Source: Sphingomonas_R arantia (GTDB lineage Bacteria > Pseudomonadota > Alphaproteobacteria > Sphingomonadales > Sphingomonadaceae). From it: a DNA stretch of 64,000 bases. The notes under the pieces were generated by a model. The model did not search any database, was not told the DNA's origin, and saw nothing but the letters and a program-made list of their open reading frames with translations. The position numbers were made by a program, and so were the translations under genes. Positions 1-8,878 of the stretch are shown here, in pieces; position 1 is the stretch's first letter; each line of letters begins with the position of its first letter. Location: contig NZ_JBHUGS010000002.1 of the NCBI RefSeq assembly GCF_042682045.1, positions 558,001-622,000 on the forward strand. Direction: 5' to 3'.

Positions 1-97
1 AGACGACGATGAACGTCGTCAGCAGGATCGGCTCGTGCAGGGGAAAGGATTCCCAGGTGAGCCGTCCGAAGATCGATTTGAGGAGATGGTCGCTCAT
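1..97 (-). CDS. cyoB: Cytochrome bo-type ubiquinol oxidase subunit I, N-terminus only (partial)
   Basis: Only the first 32 codons lie inside the window; the gene runs off the left edge. The reading begins MSDHLLKSIFGRL and continues with a Pro-His-Glu-Pro element that matches the N-terminus of CyoB, the heme-copper catalytic subunit of quinol oxidase. It starts 21 bases downstream of the cyoA stop on the same strand, which is the usual cyoA-cyoB order. The identification rests mostly on this position. The gene is too short for the translated ORF list, so the start was read directly from the reverse complement. Confidence 0.75.
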   Translation of the reverse strand, partial: MSDHLLKSIFGRLTWESFPLHEPILLTTFIVV

Positions 98-118
98 GAA
101 TGTCCCGATGGTTGGGGA

Positions 119-1270
119 TCAGACCCGCACGGCGCGAAGCGCGCCGGGGGCGGGGATGGGCTGCGTCACGGACATGTCGCGGTTGCGCGGGTCGCCGGGC
201 TTCTGGTCGCCCGGCGCACCCGGTCTGGCGGGCTTGGTCACGTTCGGCCCCGTGCCCTTGTCCTGCTGCGCCTTGAACAGTGCCGGCGTCGGCGTGTCGC
301 CGTGCAGCGGTGCGGCGCTGCGGCCCGGCATCGCGCCGCTGCTGCGTTCCATGTCGCGGCGCATGATGTCGATCGTGCAGGGCGTGCCCGGCACGACGCA
401 GCGGTTGAGGACGCGATCGAACAGGCCCGGCATGACCGACCCGAAATGCAGGACCGGCACCTTGATGCTGGGTTTTTCCAGCGCGACATAGTTGCCGGGC
501 GCCAGCGTCCCGCGCTTGCTGGCCTTCACCTGCGCGACCCAGGCGTCGAAATCGGCCGGTGCCAGTCCACGCAGCTTGAACCGCATGTCGGTATGGCCGC
601 GCCCGGTATAGTTGCCCGAATAGCCCCAGCTTTCGCCCGGCTTGTTCAGAACCGCGTTCAGCACCGACTGCATCCCCGGCATGGCGTAGATCATGCCCGC
701 CATGGTGGGCGCGTAGAATGTGCTGAACTGGCTCGTCGACGTGATCGTGAAATGCACCGGCACATCGACCGGCAACGCCAGCTCGTTCACGGTCGCGATG
801 CCCTGCGCCGGGTAGATGAACAGCCATTTCCAGTCGAGCGCGACGACCTGCACCTTCAGCGGCTTGGTGTTCGGCGCGACCGGCCGGCCCGCCGACAGGC
901 GGTCGAGCGGCCGGAACGGATCGAGCAGATGCGTACTGGTCCACGTCACGACGCTCAGCGCGATGATGATCAGCAACGGGCACGCCCAGATCACCAGTTC
1001 CAGCGTGGTCGAATGATCGAAATTCGGGTCGTAGACCTTGTTCGGATTGCCGCGGCGATACCGCCACGCGAACAGCACGATCAGCACCATGACCGGCACG
1101 ATGATCAACAGCATGATCCCCGTGGCGAACAGGATGAGGTTGCGTTGCTGCACGGCGATATCGCCGGTCGGGTTCATGACGACCATGTCACACCCGCTCA
1201 GCAATGCCGCCACGCCCAGGAGTGACAGGCGCGCGGCCCGGTTAAGATGATCGGAAATTGGTCTGCCCAT
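119..1270 (-). CDS. cyoA: Ubiquinol oxidase subunit II (cytochrome bo-type), lipoprotein
   Basis: This is subunit II of the proton-pumping quinol oxidase, which passes electrons from ubiquinol to the heme-copper subunit in the inner membrane. The 383-residue product has an N-terminal signal with a lipobox ending LSGC (Cys near residue 27), two membrane segments (about 43-66 and 90-110), and a periplasmic cupredoxin-like domain with the CyoA signature around DWKWLFIYP and the stretch FTITSTSQFSTFYAPTMAG. As expected for quinol oxidases, no CuA ligand set is visible. The C-terminal 60 residues are Pro/Gly-rich and look disordered. cyoB follows directly. Confidence in the family is high; the choice of bo3 over another quinol oxidase rests on overall resemblance. 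Confidence 0.93.
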   Translation of the reverse strand: MGRPISDHLNRAARLSLLGVAALLSGCDMVVMNPTGDIAVQQRNLILFATGIMLLIIVPVMVLIVLFAWRYRRGNPNKVYDPNFDHSTTLELVIWACPLLIIIALSVVTWTSTHLLDPFRPLDRLSAGRPVAPNTKPLKVQVVALDWKWLFIYPAQGIATVNELALPVDVPVHFTITSTSQFSTFYAPTMAGMIYAMPGMQSVLNAVLNKPGESWGYSGNYTGRGHTDMRFKLRGLAPADFDAWVAQVKASKRGTLAPGNYVALEKPSIKVPVLHFGSVMPGLFDRVLNRCVVPGTPCTIDIMRRDMERSSGAMPGRSAAPLHGDTPTPALFKAQQDKGTGPNVTKPARPGAPGDQKPGDPRNRDMSVTQPIPAPGALRAVRV

Positions 1271-1429
1271 GGCCGGCGCTTAGCTGCCGATCCGCGACCC
1301 GACTTTGTCCGCGGTCAAAGTTTCGCGGTTTGCCCGTCGCTATGGTCCGCTCGTCGGCATGGCTGATCGATCGCGGCGCGCAGCCACGGTCGGCGCCACG
1401 ATCGATCGAGCAGATAGGACCCAAACGCG

Positions 1430-2776
1430 ATGGTAGCCACGACCCCTGGCGCGGGCAATTCGACCGCCCTGGAACGCGACGCGCAAGTGATCAACGCGCG
1501 CGGGCATCAAATCCGGCCGGGCGACATCGCGGTCGGCGTGATCATCGGGCGCTCGTCGGAATTCTTCGACTTCTTCGTCTACGCGATCGCCTCGGTCCTG
1601 GTGTTCCCGTCGGTCATCTTCCCCTATGTCGATCCGCTCACCGGCACGCTCTATTCGTTCGGCATCTTCGCGCTCGCCTTCGTGGCGCGGCCGTTCGGCG
1701 CGCTCGCGTTCATGTGGATCGACCGGAAGCACGGCCGCGGCGTCAAGCTGGCCGCGGCGCTGTTCCTGCTTGGCGGATCGACCGCCGCGATCGCCTTCGT
1801 CCCCAGTTACGCGCAGGCCGGCAACCTGGCGGTGATCCTGCTGGCGTTCTTCCGCATGGGACAGGGCTTCGCGCTCGGCGGCACCTGGGACGGCCTCCCC
1901 GCCCTCCTCTCGCTCAACGCACCGGAAAAGCGCCGCGGTTGGTTCGCGATGATCCCGCAGCTCGGCGCCCCGGTCGGCCTGTTCGTTGCCGCCGCCGTCT
2001 TCGCCTATCTGCTGACGGCACTCACCACCGCGGACTTCCTGACCTGGGGGTGGCGCTTCCCCTTCTTCGTGGCCTTCGTGATCAACGTGGTAGCGCTGTT
2101 CGCGCGGCTGCGGCTGATCTCGACCCCGGGGTTCAAGGCGCTGTTCGAAAACCGCGAGCTTCAGCCATCGTCGGTCGTCTCGCTGGTCCGCGAGGAAGGC
2201 CGCACGGTCGTGCTGGGAGCCTTCGCGCCGCTCGCCAGCTTCGCGCTGTTCCACCTCGTCACCGTCTTCCCGCTGTCGTGGTTCGTGCTCACCTCGGGCG
2301 AGCCGCCGGCCCGCTTCCTCGTCATCGAACTGGTCGGTGCGCTCGTCTGCCTGATCGCCGTGATGCTGTCCGGCGTCGTGGCGGACCGGGTCGGCCGCCG
2401 CACCGTGCTCGGCGTCTCGGCCGCGCTGATCGCCGGCTATAGCGGGTTTGCGCCGCATCTGCTCGGACAGGGGGCCGCGGGCGAATGGACCTACATGATG
2501 CTCGGCTTCGTCCTGCTCGGCCTGTCGTTCGGCCAGTCGTCGGGCGCGGTCAACGGGCGCTTTTCGGCCCGGCATCGCTATACCGGGTCGGGCACGACCG
2601 CGACGGCATCATGGTTCATCGGTGCCGCCTTCGCCCCGCTCGCCGCCTTGTTCCTGGCGAGCCGGTTCGGGCTGATGTCGGTCGGGATCTACCTGCTGTC
2701 GGGCGCACTCTGCACACTCGCCGCGCTCGCGCTCGGCCGGGACCGCGCCCGGACAACCTCCGTCGATACGGTCTGA
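1430..2776 (+). CDS. MFS transporter (metabolite:H+ symporter-like)
   Basis: The 448-residue protein has about twelve hydrophobic segments and the MFS loop motif between helices 2 and 3 in the form DRKHGR. It resembles the metabolite:H+ symporter branch (sugar/organic-acid permeases such as ShiA/KgtP) through the early FFDFFVYAIAS stretch and a second DRVGRR loop in the middle. The substrate cannot be read from sequence. It is divergent from cyoA, with 159 bases between starts, and is followed after 8 bases by an unknown gene that may be co-transcribed. The ATG at 1430 was chosen because the hydrophobic core begins about 30 residues later, as in relatives. No strong ribosome-binding site is visible. 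Confidence 0.82.
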   Translation: MVATTPGAGNSTALERDAQVINARGHQIRPGDIAVGVIIGRSSEFFDFFVYAIASVLVFPSVIFPYVDPLTGTLYSFGIFALAFVARPFGALAFMWIDRKHGRGVKLAAALFLLGGSTAAIAFVPSYAQAGNLAVILLAFFRMGQGFALGGTWDGLPALLSLNAPEKRRGWFAMIPQLGAPVGLFVAAAVFAYLLTALTTADFLTWGWRFPFFVAFVINVVALFARLRLISTPGFKALFENRELQPSSVVSLVREEGRTVVLGAFAPLASFALFHLVTVFPLSWFVLTSGEPPARFLVIELVGALVCLIAVMLSGVVADRVGRRTVLGVSAALIAGYSGFAPHLLGQGAAGEWTYMMLGFVLLGLSFGQSSGAVNGRFSARHRYTGSGTTATASWFIGAAFAPLAALFLASRFGLMSVGIYLLSGALCTLAALALGRDRARTTSVDTV

Positions 2777-2784
2777 TCGGAACC

Positions 2785-3354
2785 ATGATGCCCGATACGC
2801 TTGAACCAGACCCGATGATCGGATCACCACCCGGCCACGCCCACGCGGCAGACGCAGGCGTGCTGCCCTTCCCGGCTGGCGGGAAGCGGATCAGCGGCAC
2901 CGACCTCGTCGGGCTCCTGGCGGATCATGCCCAGTTGCGCGTTCTATGCGACCAGCTCGAAACCTTGGCGGACGGCCTGCCGCTCTATCCGTCGCTCCAG
3001 GACCGTCGGACCCTCGCCGACCGGATCGAGACCGCCACGATCGCCCATGTCCGAACGACGAACTCGTTCCTCGGCCGGTTTTTTACAGGGAGCGAGCGGA
3101 GGACAACGCGCGGCATCCTCGCGCGCATCCTGTCGCGGCAGATTTCGGATGCTCTGCATGCCGAGGACACCGCCGATATCCTCCGGTCGCTATCGCTCAA
3201 CCAGGCGTCGATCGACATGCTCAGCTACATGCTGCGCGTCCTGTTCGAAGGCGCGCGTCGCGCGCTGGATTTCGAGGGGCTGTTCCTGCTCTCGCTCGGC
3301 AACACCCGGCTGACCAGCGCGGCGCGCGCCGATCTTGAAGGCGCGCTGGCTTGA
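2785..3354 (+). CDS. Hypothetical protein, predicted all-helical
   Basis: I do not recognise this 189-residue protein. It starts at one of two adjacent ATGs (2785 or 2788), 8 bases after the transporter gene, so the two are probably co-transcribed. The longer open frame upstream is a shadow of the transporter. The first 40 residues are Pro/His/Asp-rich and low in complexity. The rest looks like amphipathic helices with many Leu/Arg residues and no membrane segment or signal. An HxQLRxLCDQLE stretch is weakly reminiscent of regulatory or hemerythrin-like helical bundles, but the metal-ligand pattern is absent. It ends 25 bases from the 3' end of the convergent FNR-type regulator. Confidence 0.6.
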   Translation: MMPDTLEPDPMIGSPPGHAHAADAGVLPFPAGGKRISGTDLVGLLADHAQLRVLCDQLETLADGLPLYPSLQDRRTLADRIETATIAHVRTTNSFLGRFFTGSERRTTRGILARILSRQISDALHAEDTADILRSLSLNQASIDMLSYMLRVLFEGARRALDFEGLFLLSLGNTRLTSAARADLEGALA

Positions 3355-3379
3355 TCTGCCGCCCCGACTGACTTCCGCG

Positions 3380-4090
3380 TCAGGCGGCGTGCGCACAGAC
3401 GGCGAGCGCGGCCCGGTCGGAGATCGTCACCGCCCGCCCGCCCGGCAGCCCGATCACCCCGGCCGCCTTCAGCCGCGTCATCTGCCGGCTCACCGTCTCG
3501 ATCGTCAGGCCCAGCACATCGCCGATCTGCCCGCGCGTCAGCGGCAGATCGAACGTCAGCGGGCCGTCCGGCGTCGCGCGACACCCGGTGTTCGCGGCCC
3601 GCAACGCCATCTCCAGCAGGAAATCGGCGATCCGCTCCTCCGCCGACTTGCGCGCCAGCGACAGCATCCGGTGCCGCGCGGCGGTCAGCGCCGTCAGCGT
3701 GCGCTGCAGCAGCAGGCGCTCCATCCGGCCATGATCCTCCAGCACCCGCTGGAACGCGGCGCGCGGGAAGATGCACAGTTCCGCATCGGTCAGCGCGGTG
3801 ATGGTGAAGTCCGCCAGCCCGGCATGCGCCTGTCCGACGAAATCGGCGGGATACAGCAGGCCGACAATCTGTTCGCGCCCGTCCGGCGTCGCAGCGACCA
3901 GCTTCAGCACGCCGGACAGCAGGTTCGCGCAGATGACGCTCGTGTCGCCCGCCCAGATCACCGTATCGCCCCGCGCGATGCGCTGCCGCCGGCCGATCGT
4001 GTTGAGCGCCCACAACTCGTCTTCGCTCAACGTCCCGCACAACGCTTCGTCGCGCACGGTACAGTCGGTGCAGATGTCCTGAATCTTCAT
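3380..4090 (-). CDS. Crp/FNR-family regulator with four Fe-S cysteines (FNR/FnrN type)
   Basis: This is a cytoplasmic transcription factor of 236 residues. It has an N-terminal cysteine cluster (C7, C10, C18; C-x2-C-x7-C), a cyclic-nucleotide-binding-like beta barrel, and a C-terminal helix-turn-helix of the form LTRGQIGDVLGLTIETVSRQM (about residues 183-203) with the E..SR recognition pattern that reads TTGAT half-sites. A further cysteine, C106, sits where E. coli FNR has its fourth ligand. All four ligands of an oxygen-sensitive [4Fe-4S] cluster therefore appear present, so an oxygen-sensing role is likely rather than a FixK role lacking the cluster. Targets are inferred to include the low-oxygen genes at 31-44 kb and respiratory genes. 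Confidence 0.87.
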   Translation of the reverse strand: MKIQDICTDCTVRDEALCGTLSEDELWALNTIGRRQRIARGDTVIWAGDTSVICANLLSGVLKLVAATPDGREQIVGLLYPADFVGQAHAGLADFTITALTDAELCIFPRAAFQRVLEDHGRMERLLLQRTLTALTAARHRMLSLARKSAEERIADFLLEMALRAANTGCRATPDGPLTFDLPLTRGQIGDVLGLTIETVSRQMTRLKAAGVIGLPGGRAVTISDRAALAVCAHAA

Positions 4091-4217
4091 GAACCGCTAT
4101 GGACCATTTCGTTCCGGAAACCGAACCTTTCCTTGAAACCGGCAATATTGGCAAGGTCGGCCGCTCAATCCCGCACGCGACCCATTAGGCGAGCGGATGG
4201 CACGACGCAGGATCGGG

Positions 4218-4257
4218 GCGGCACTGATGACGTTTTGTCGAACGTCATCGGTGCCGC
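4218..4257. terminator. Strong 17-bp hairpin downstream of the GH31 gene
   Basis: A near-perfect inverted repeat lies 11 bases beyond the 3' end of the GH31 gene. Its 17-base arms (4218-4234 and 4241-4257) differ only by one G-T wobble, and the loop is TTGTCG. No T-run follows on either strand, so this is either a factor-dependent or weak terminator or a 3'-end stabilising structure for the minus-strand message. It lies inside the 178-base upstream region of the FNR-type gene, where an 8-base palindrome CAATATTG (about 4143-4150) is also present. Confidence 0.5.
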
Positions 4258-4268
4258 GTCGCTTGATC

Positions 4269-7154
4269 TCAGCGACGTGTCCCGGGTCGCGCGACCGTGA
4301 GTGCCGCACCGCTGTAGCTGACCTCGGCGTCGAAGCCGTTGGCGTCCGTCATGGGCTTGCCCTCGCCGACCCAGCGGATGCGAATGGTGCGGGTTGTCGG
4401 CATCCCCTCCCATCCCTTGCCCTCACGCCCACCAATCGTCACCGCGCCCGTGCGATCGTCGTAGCCGATCGGGATGCGACTGAACGCGCCCTGCTTGTAC
4501 TGCTGGCTGGTCCCGTCGTCCTCGTAGAGCGAGAAGCGGCCGTCCGCGCCGGTATAGACCGCCATCGTCAGGGGAGCCGCGCGGTCCTGATCGACATATT
4601 GCGTCACCGGCCCCATCGGCACGATCGCACCGGCGCGCACGAACAGCGGCATCCGCTCGAACGGTGCCGCGACACTCGCCGTCGTCCCGCCGCGATACGC
4701 CGTGCCGGTGGTGAAATCATACCAGCGGCCCGTGCCCGGGAAATAGACCGGGCGCGCGCGTGCGCCATATTCGGTGACCGGCGCGACCAGGAACGCGTCG
4801 CCGAACAGATACTGGTCGGTCGGTTTGCGCGCGCCCACGTCGGTCGGGAAATCGGCCGCCATTGGCCGCATGATGCTGCCGTCCTTGGCCCAGGTGTCGG
4901 CGCCCACCGTGTAGATATACGGCATCAGCCGGTACCGCAGCTGCGTATACCAGACCATCGACGCGCGCATCGGCGATCCCGCCGGGCTGATCTCGTAGAT
5001 CTCGCGGAACGGCGCCTCGCCGTGGCTGCGGAACAGCGGGCTGAACGCGCCGAACTGGAACCAGCGCAGGTTGAGCTCGCGCCACTCGGCAAGATCCGCG
5101 GCGGCCGGCGTCTTGGCGGAATAGCGATCCTCCAGCGCGAACCCGCCGATGTCGTGCGTCCAGTTCGGAATGCCCGAGACCGACGCGTTGACGCCCGCTG
5201 AAATCTGCGCACGCAGATCGTACCAGCGGCTGGCGACGTCGCCGGACCAGATCGCCGCGCCGTAACGCTGCAACCCGGCAAAGCCCGAACGGGTCAGCAG
5301 GAACGGGCGGACGTCCGGCTTGAACGCCTGCCACCCGTCGAAGAACGACCGCGCGTTCATCAACGGGAAGCTGTTGAAATACTGCGCGGCCGGCCCGATT
5401 GCGGTCGGGCCCATCGTCTCGATCCGCTCGGGCACGGAGATGTTGGAATGCATGTCGGGCTCGCTGGCGTCCGCCCACCACGCATCGGTGCCCAGCTTGG
5501 CGAGGCGATCCTCGATCTGCCGCCAGAAGATCCGCCGGCCCGCCGCCGAATAGGGATCGTAGACCGTGCTGGCATAGCCCGGCCCCACCCAGTCCTTGTT
5601 CCCCATTTTCAGGTTGCCCTGATACACCGCACCCGCCGCCGCGAGTTCCTTGTAGGTATCGGTGGTCGGATAGAATTTCGGCCAGACCGAAATCATGAAA
5701 TGCGCATTCTTGGCGTGGACCGCGTCGATCATCGCCTTGGGATCCGGGAAACGCGTCGGATCGAACCGGTGGCTCCCCCAGTCGTCGTCCCGCCAGTAAC
5801 GCCAGTCGAGCACGATGTTGTCGAGCGGGATCTTCAGTTCACGGTAGCGATCGACGACGGCGGTCAGCTCGGCCGCGGTGTCGTAACGCTGCCGCGACTG
5901 CCAGAAGCCGTAAGCCCATTTCGGCATCATCTCGGCCTTGCCGGTCAGCTGGCGATAGCCCGCGACGGCGCCGTCCATGCTGCCCGCGCCGGGCACGAAC
6001 CAGTAGTTCTTGGCCTGTGCCACCTCGCTGGTGAACCGGATCGATCGGCGATCGCTCTCCGGCACGGGGTCGTTGTGGAACAGCGCGATGTAACCCGCAT
6101 TGGGCTCCCACTCGATCCGGATCCGCGCGGGCGTCCCGGCGCGCATCGGCACGTCGAAATTCGCGTACCAGGGATTCCAGTTCTGCCGCCAGCGGTTCAG
6201 GACTTCCTTGCCATCGACGAACACCTTGAAATAGCTCGATCCGTAAAGCTGGAAGCGGTGCAGGCCGGCGACGGTCGGCTGCAGGTCGCCCGTCCACACG
6301 ACGCGCTGCTTCTGCACCGCATTGCCGGCGGTGTTCTGGCCGCCCTCCGCCGCCGTCGTCTGCACCTTCGCGGCGGCGGGCCAGTTCACCTGATCCTTGA
6401 TGAACTGGTAATTCACCGTCGCTTCCTGGCGCGTGACGACCGGCCGGCCGTTCAGCGAATATTCGGCGGTGAAGCCGGGCTTTCCGTTCGACGTGACGCG
6501 CATCCCCTCGCCGACCAGCGTGTAGGGCTTGGGATTACCGAAGCGCGTGATCGCGTTGTTGTCCCACAGGATGCCGTAGCCGCGGGTGGAGACGAGGAAC
6601 GGGACCGCGATGTCCATATTATGCTGCGCCAGTTCGACGTCTTCGCCGTTCTGGTCCATCTGACCGGCCTGATGCTGGCCGAGGCCGTACAGCCCCTCGT
6701 CGGTCCCGCGATTGAACTGCTGCGACACGGACACGAACGGCTTGCCGTCCGCGGTGGCCGGCGCGAAACCGGGCGCTCCGGCCTCGCTCAGCAGCGGCTT
6801 TCCGGCGGTGTCGCGAAAGCTCACCCGACCCGTCGCCAGTTCGACTTCGGCGATGGTCCGCGCGGCCGTCACGACGACGCTGCCGGCCGTCCCGCGCACG
6901 GAGAAACTGCCCGCCGCCGGGGGCGTCGGCGCCATCAGGCTCGGCGCCGGCGTGCCGGTCCGGGCGTCCCGCGGCGTCGCGACGACATGGATGATGCCGT
7001 CGCCGTGGACGGTCAGCGCCACGCGCGACGACGGCCCCGTCGCGGGCGTGACCACGATGCCGTCCGCGGTCCGCTCATACCGTCCGGCCTGCGCATAGGC
7101 CGGTGACGCGATGGCGCTGCCGATCAGCAGCGCAGCAACAAGAGCCTTGTTCAT
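4269..7154 (-). CDS. GH31 alpha-xylosidase with PA14 insert (Xyl31A-like)
   Basis: This is an exported retaining alpha-glycosidase of 961 residues, inferred to remove non-reducing-end alpha-1,6-xylose from xyloglucan oligosaccharides. A signal peptide (MNKALVAALLIGSAIASPAYAQ) is followed by an N-terminal beta-sandwich, a PA14-like insertion (about 230-370, including WTGDLQPT and FKVFVDGKEV), the GH31 barrel and C-terminal beta domains. The nucleophile is predicted at D562 in WWADASEPD and the acid/base at D639 in WSGD. HDIGGF follows. The PA14 insert is a hallmark of the Cellvibrio Xyl31A-type alpha-xylosidases, so I favour alpha-xylosidase over alpha-glucosidase. The gene closes the minus-strand arm of the locus, 105 bases after the GH39 gene. 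Confidence 0.88.
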   Translation of the reverse strand: MNKALVAALLIGSAIASPAYAQAGRYERTADGIVVTPATGPSSRVALTVHGDGIIHVVATPRDARTGTPAPSLMAPTPPAAGSFSVRGTAGSVVVTAARTIAEVELATGRVSFRDTAGKPLLSEAGAPGFAPATADGKPFVSVSQQFNRGTDEGLYGLGQHQAGQMDQNGEDVELAQHNMDIAVPFLVSTRGYGILWDNNAITRFGNPKPYTLVGEGMRVTSNGKPGFTAEYSLNGRPVVTRQEATVNYQFIKDQVNWPAAAKVQTTAAEGGQNTAGNAVQKQRVVWTGDLQPTVAGLHRFQLYGSSYFKVFVDGKEVLNRWRQNWNPWYANFDVPMRAGTPARIRIEWEPNAGYIALFHNDPVPESDRRSIRFTSEVAQAKNYWFVPGAGSMDGAVAGYRQLTGKAEMMPKWAYGFWQSRQRYDTAAELTAVVDRYRELKIPLDNIVLDWRYWRDDDWGSHRFDPTRFPDPKAMIDAVHAKNAHFMISVWPKFYPTTDTYKELAAAGAVYQGNLKMGNKDWVGPGYASTVYDPYSAAGRRIFWRQIEDRLAKLGTDAWWADASEPDMHSNISVPERIETMGPTAIGPAAQYFNSFPLMNARSFFDGWQAFKPDVRPFLLTRSGFAGLQRYGAAIWSGDVASRWYDLRAQISAGVNASVSGIPNWTHDIGGFALEDRYSAKTPAAADLAEWRELNLRWFQFGAFSPLFRSHGEAPFREIYEISPAGSPMRASMVWYTQLRYRLMPYIYTVGADTWAKDGSIMRPMAADFPTDVGARKPTDQYLFGDAFLVAPVTEYGARARPVYFPGTGRWYDFTTGTAYRGGTTASVAAPFERMPLFVRAGAIVPMGPVTQYVDQDRAAPLTMAVYTGADGRFSLYEDDGTSQQYKQGAFSRIPIGYDDRTGAVTIGGREGKGWEGMPTTRTIRIRWVGEGKPMTDANGFDAEVSYSGAALTVARPGTRR

Positions 7155-7259
7155 GGTCGTTCCCCTCGATCATGCGCGCCACGGCCGTTCAGGACCGGCC
7201 CCCGGGCGTCGCGGCGGTTCATGCAATCCGTGCCACGGCGCGCGGCCCCGGAACAGTGG

Positions 7260-8861
7260 TCATCGCGGTGTCGCGTCCGTCCGCTCGACGGTTGCGAGCA
7301 CGACATCGTTGGCGCGCATCGGCACGCGCACCGCGTACCGCCCGTCGCGGCCGACCCGAACGGTCTGCGTCGATTCCGGCAGATCGCGGGTCAGCGCCTG
7401 CAATTCCGCGACCTGGACCGGCGTGGGATCCTTCGGCGACCCCATCTCGAGGTAGCGAGTATGCGCGTCGTTGGCCTTGAAACCGGTCCGGCGCAGCGTC
7501 ACGCGGTAAGTGCCCGGCGCCAGTCCCGACAGCCGCAGCTGCGCGGGCGCCAGCGTGGTGGTCGGCAGCACCTTTGTAAAGAACGGCCGGTTGCTGATGG
7601 ACTGTGCCGGCAGGCGCCATGCCCACAGCAGCACGCTGGTCCCGCCGTCCCCCGTCGTCGCCAGCGCTTCACCGTCGCCGGTCGCGATCTCGCGGCCGCG
7701 CAGCTGGTTCAGATATTTGTACGCGAACCAGCTGGCCTTGCGGATCCCCTCGCGGTTCATCAGCCCGAACCCGCCGTGGAACGACGTCGGCGGCACGCCG
7801 GCTTCCTCGAACAGGTCGCTATACGTCCAGTAGCTCATACCCTGCGCGATGCCGCGGGTCGCGCGCAGCTTGCCCAGGATATAGGCCGCGCTGATATAGC
7901 TGTCGTGGACCGGATCGCGCGGATTGTAGCTGGCGCTCCATTCCGTGAAATAGAGCGGTCGCCCGCGATAGGCCGTCGCGTCGATCTGCGCGCGCACCTT
8001 GCGCACGTCCGCGGTGACCGCATCGGGATTGGTCGACAGCTTGTTGTCGTCCTGCCCCTTCTCGTCCAGGAAACCGCCGTCGACGCCGTAGGTGTGGGTG
8101 GTCAGGAAATCGATCGGGACGTTGCGCCGCGACACATAGTCCAGCAGTTCCGGCACCCACGCCGCCCCTGCCGTGGACGGCCCACCGACGCGCAGCTGCG
8201 GGTCGATCGCCTTGATCGTCCGCGCGCTCGACTCGTACAGTTCGAAATACGCCTTCTGGTCCGCCTTTTCCCAGAAACCGTCCAGATTGGGCTCGTTCCA
8301 CACCTCGAAGAACCAGCTGCGCACCTCCACCTCGCCGTAACGCTGGCGCAGGTGGCGCACGAACGCGTCGACCAGTGCCGCCCACGCCTTCGGCTCCGGA
8401 TGCGACGTGTTGCCCTTCCAGTAGAAGATCGTCTGCGGTGACGTGGCCATCGCGTTCGGGGTGAACCCCAGTTCCACGAACGGCTTGATCTTGCGCGCCA
8501 GAAGCCCGTCGATCAGCTGATCGATCTTCGTCCAGTCGTAGATCGTCCGGCCATTCTCCACGCGCACCGTCTTCAGATCGTCGTGGAAGATCGCGTGGAA
8601 GCGGACATACTCGAAACCCAGCTCCTTCACCGCGGTATCGAGCTGCGCCATGCTGTCCGGGCGGATCAGCGTCCCGGCATAGTCGGAACCGACCGACAGC
8701 CGGAACGACTGGTCCATCGGGGCGCCCGCCTTTCGCACATCGATATCGATCACGCGTTCGGCGGGGCGCGCCACGGCCGCCGCGGCCCCGGCATGCGGCA
8801 CGGCGATCATGGCGGTCGTCACCAACGACGCGGCCAGAGTGAGCGAGAGCGGACGCGTCAT
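7260..8861 (-). CDS. GH39 family glycosidase (beta-xylosidase or alpha-L-arabinofuranosidase-like)
   Basis: The 533-residue protein has a signal peptide (MTRPLSLTLAASL through AGAAAA) and a (beta/alpha)8 barrel of clan GH-A. Predicted acid/base is E190 in VWNEPNLDGFW and nucleophile E307 in YFTEWSAS, spaced as in GH39. A C-terminal beta-sandwich follows. GH39 contains beta-xylosidases and arabinofuranosidases; in a xyloglucan locus it could remove arabinofuranosyl or xylosyl decorations, which is inference. The start at 8861 is preferred over the longer frame (8909) because it has GGGAAG a few bases upstream and begins directly with the signal peptide. The gene starts 17 bases after the second halogenase, so it is in that operon. 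Confidence 0.85.
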   Translation of the reverse strand: MTRPLSLTLAASLVTTAMIAVPHAGAAAAVARPAERVIDIDVRKAGAPMDQSFRLSVGSDYAGTLIRPDSMAQLDTAVKELGFEYVRFHAIFHDDLKTVRVENGRTIYDWTKIDQLIDGLLARKIKPFVELGFTPNAMATSPQTIFYWKGNTSHPEPKAWAALVDAFVRHLRQRYGEVEVRSWFFEVWNEPNLDGFWEKADQKAYFELYESSARTIKAIDPQLRVGGPSTAGAAWVPELLDYVSRRNVPIDFLTTHTYGVDGGFLDEKGQDDNKLSTNPDAVTADVRKVRAQIDATAYRGRPLYFTEWSASYNPRDPVHDSYISAAYILGKLRATRGIAQGMSYWTYSDLFEEAGVPPTSFHGGFGLMNREGIRKASWFAYKYLNQLRGREIATGDGEALATTGDGGTSVLLWAWRLPAQSISNRPFFTKVLPTTTLAPAQLRLSGLAPGTYRVTLRRTGFKANDAHTRYLEMGSPKDPTPVQVAELQALTRDLPESTQTVRVGRDGRYAVRVPMRANDVVLATVERTDATPR

Positions 8862-8878
8862 AGTTCTTCCCAACTGGA

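Noticed and set aside
4091..4217. FNR box in the promoter of the FNR-type gene
   Set aside because: Only the palindrome CAATATTG is seen; it does not fit TTGAT-N4-ATCAA.
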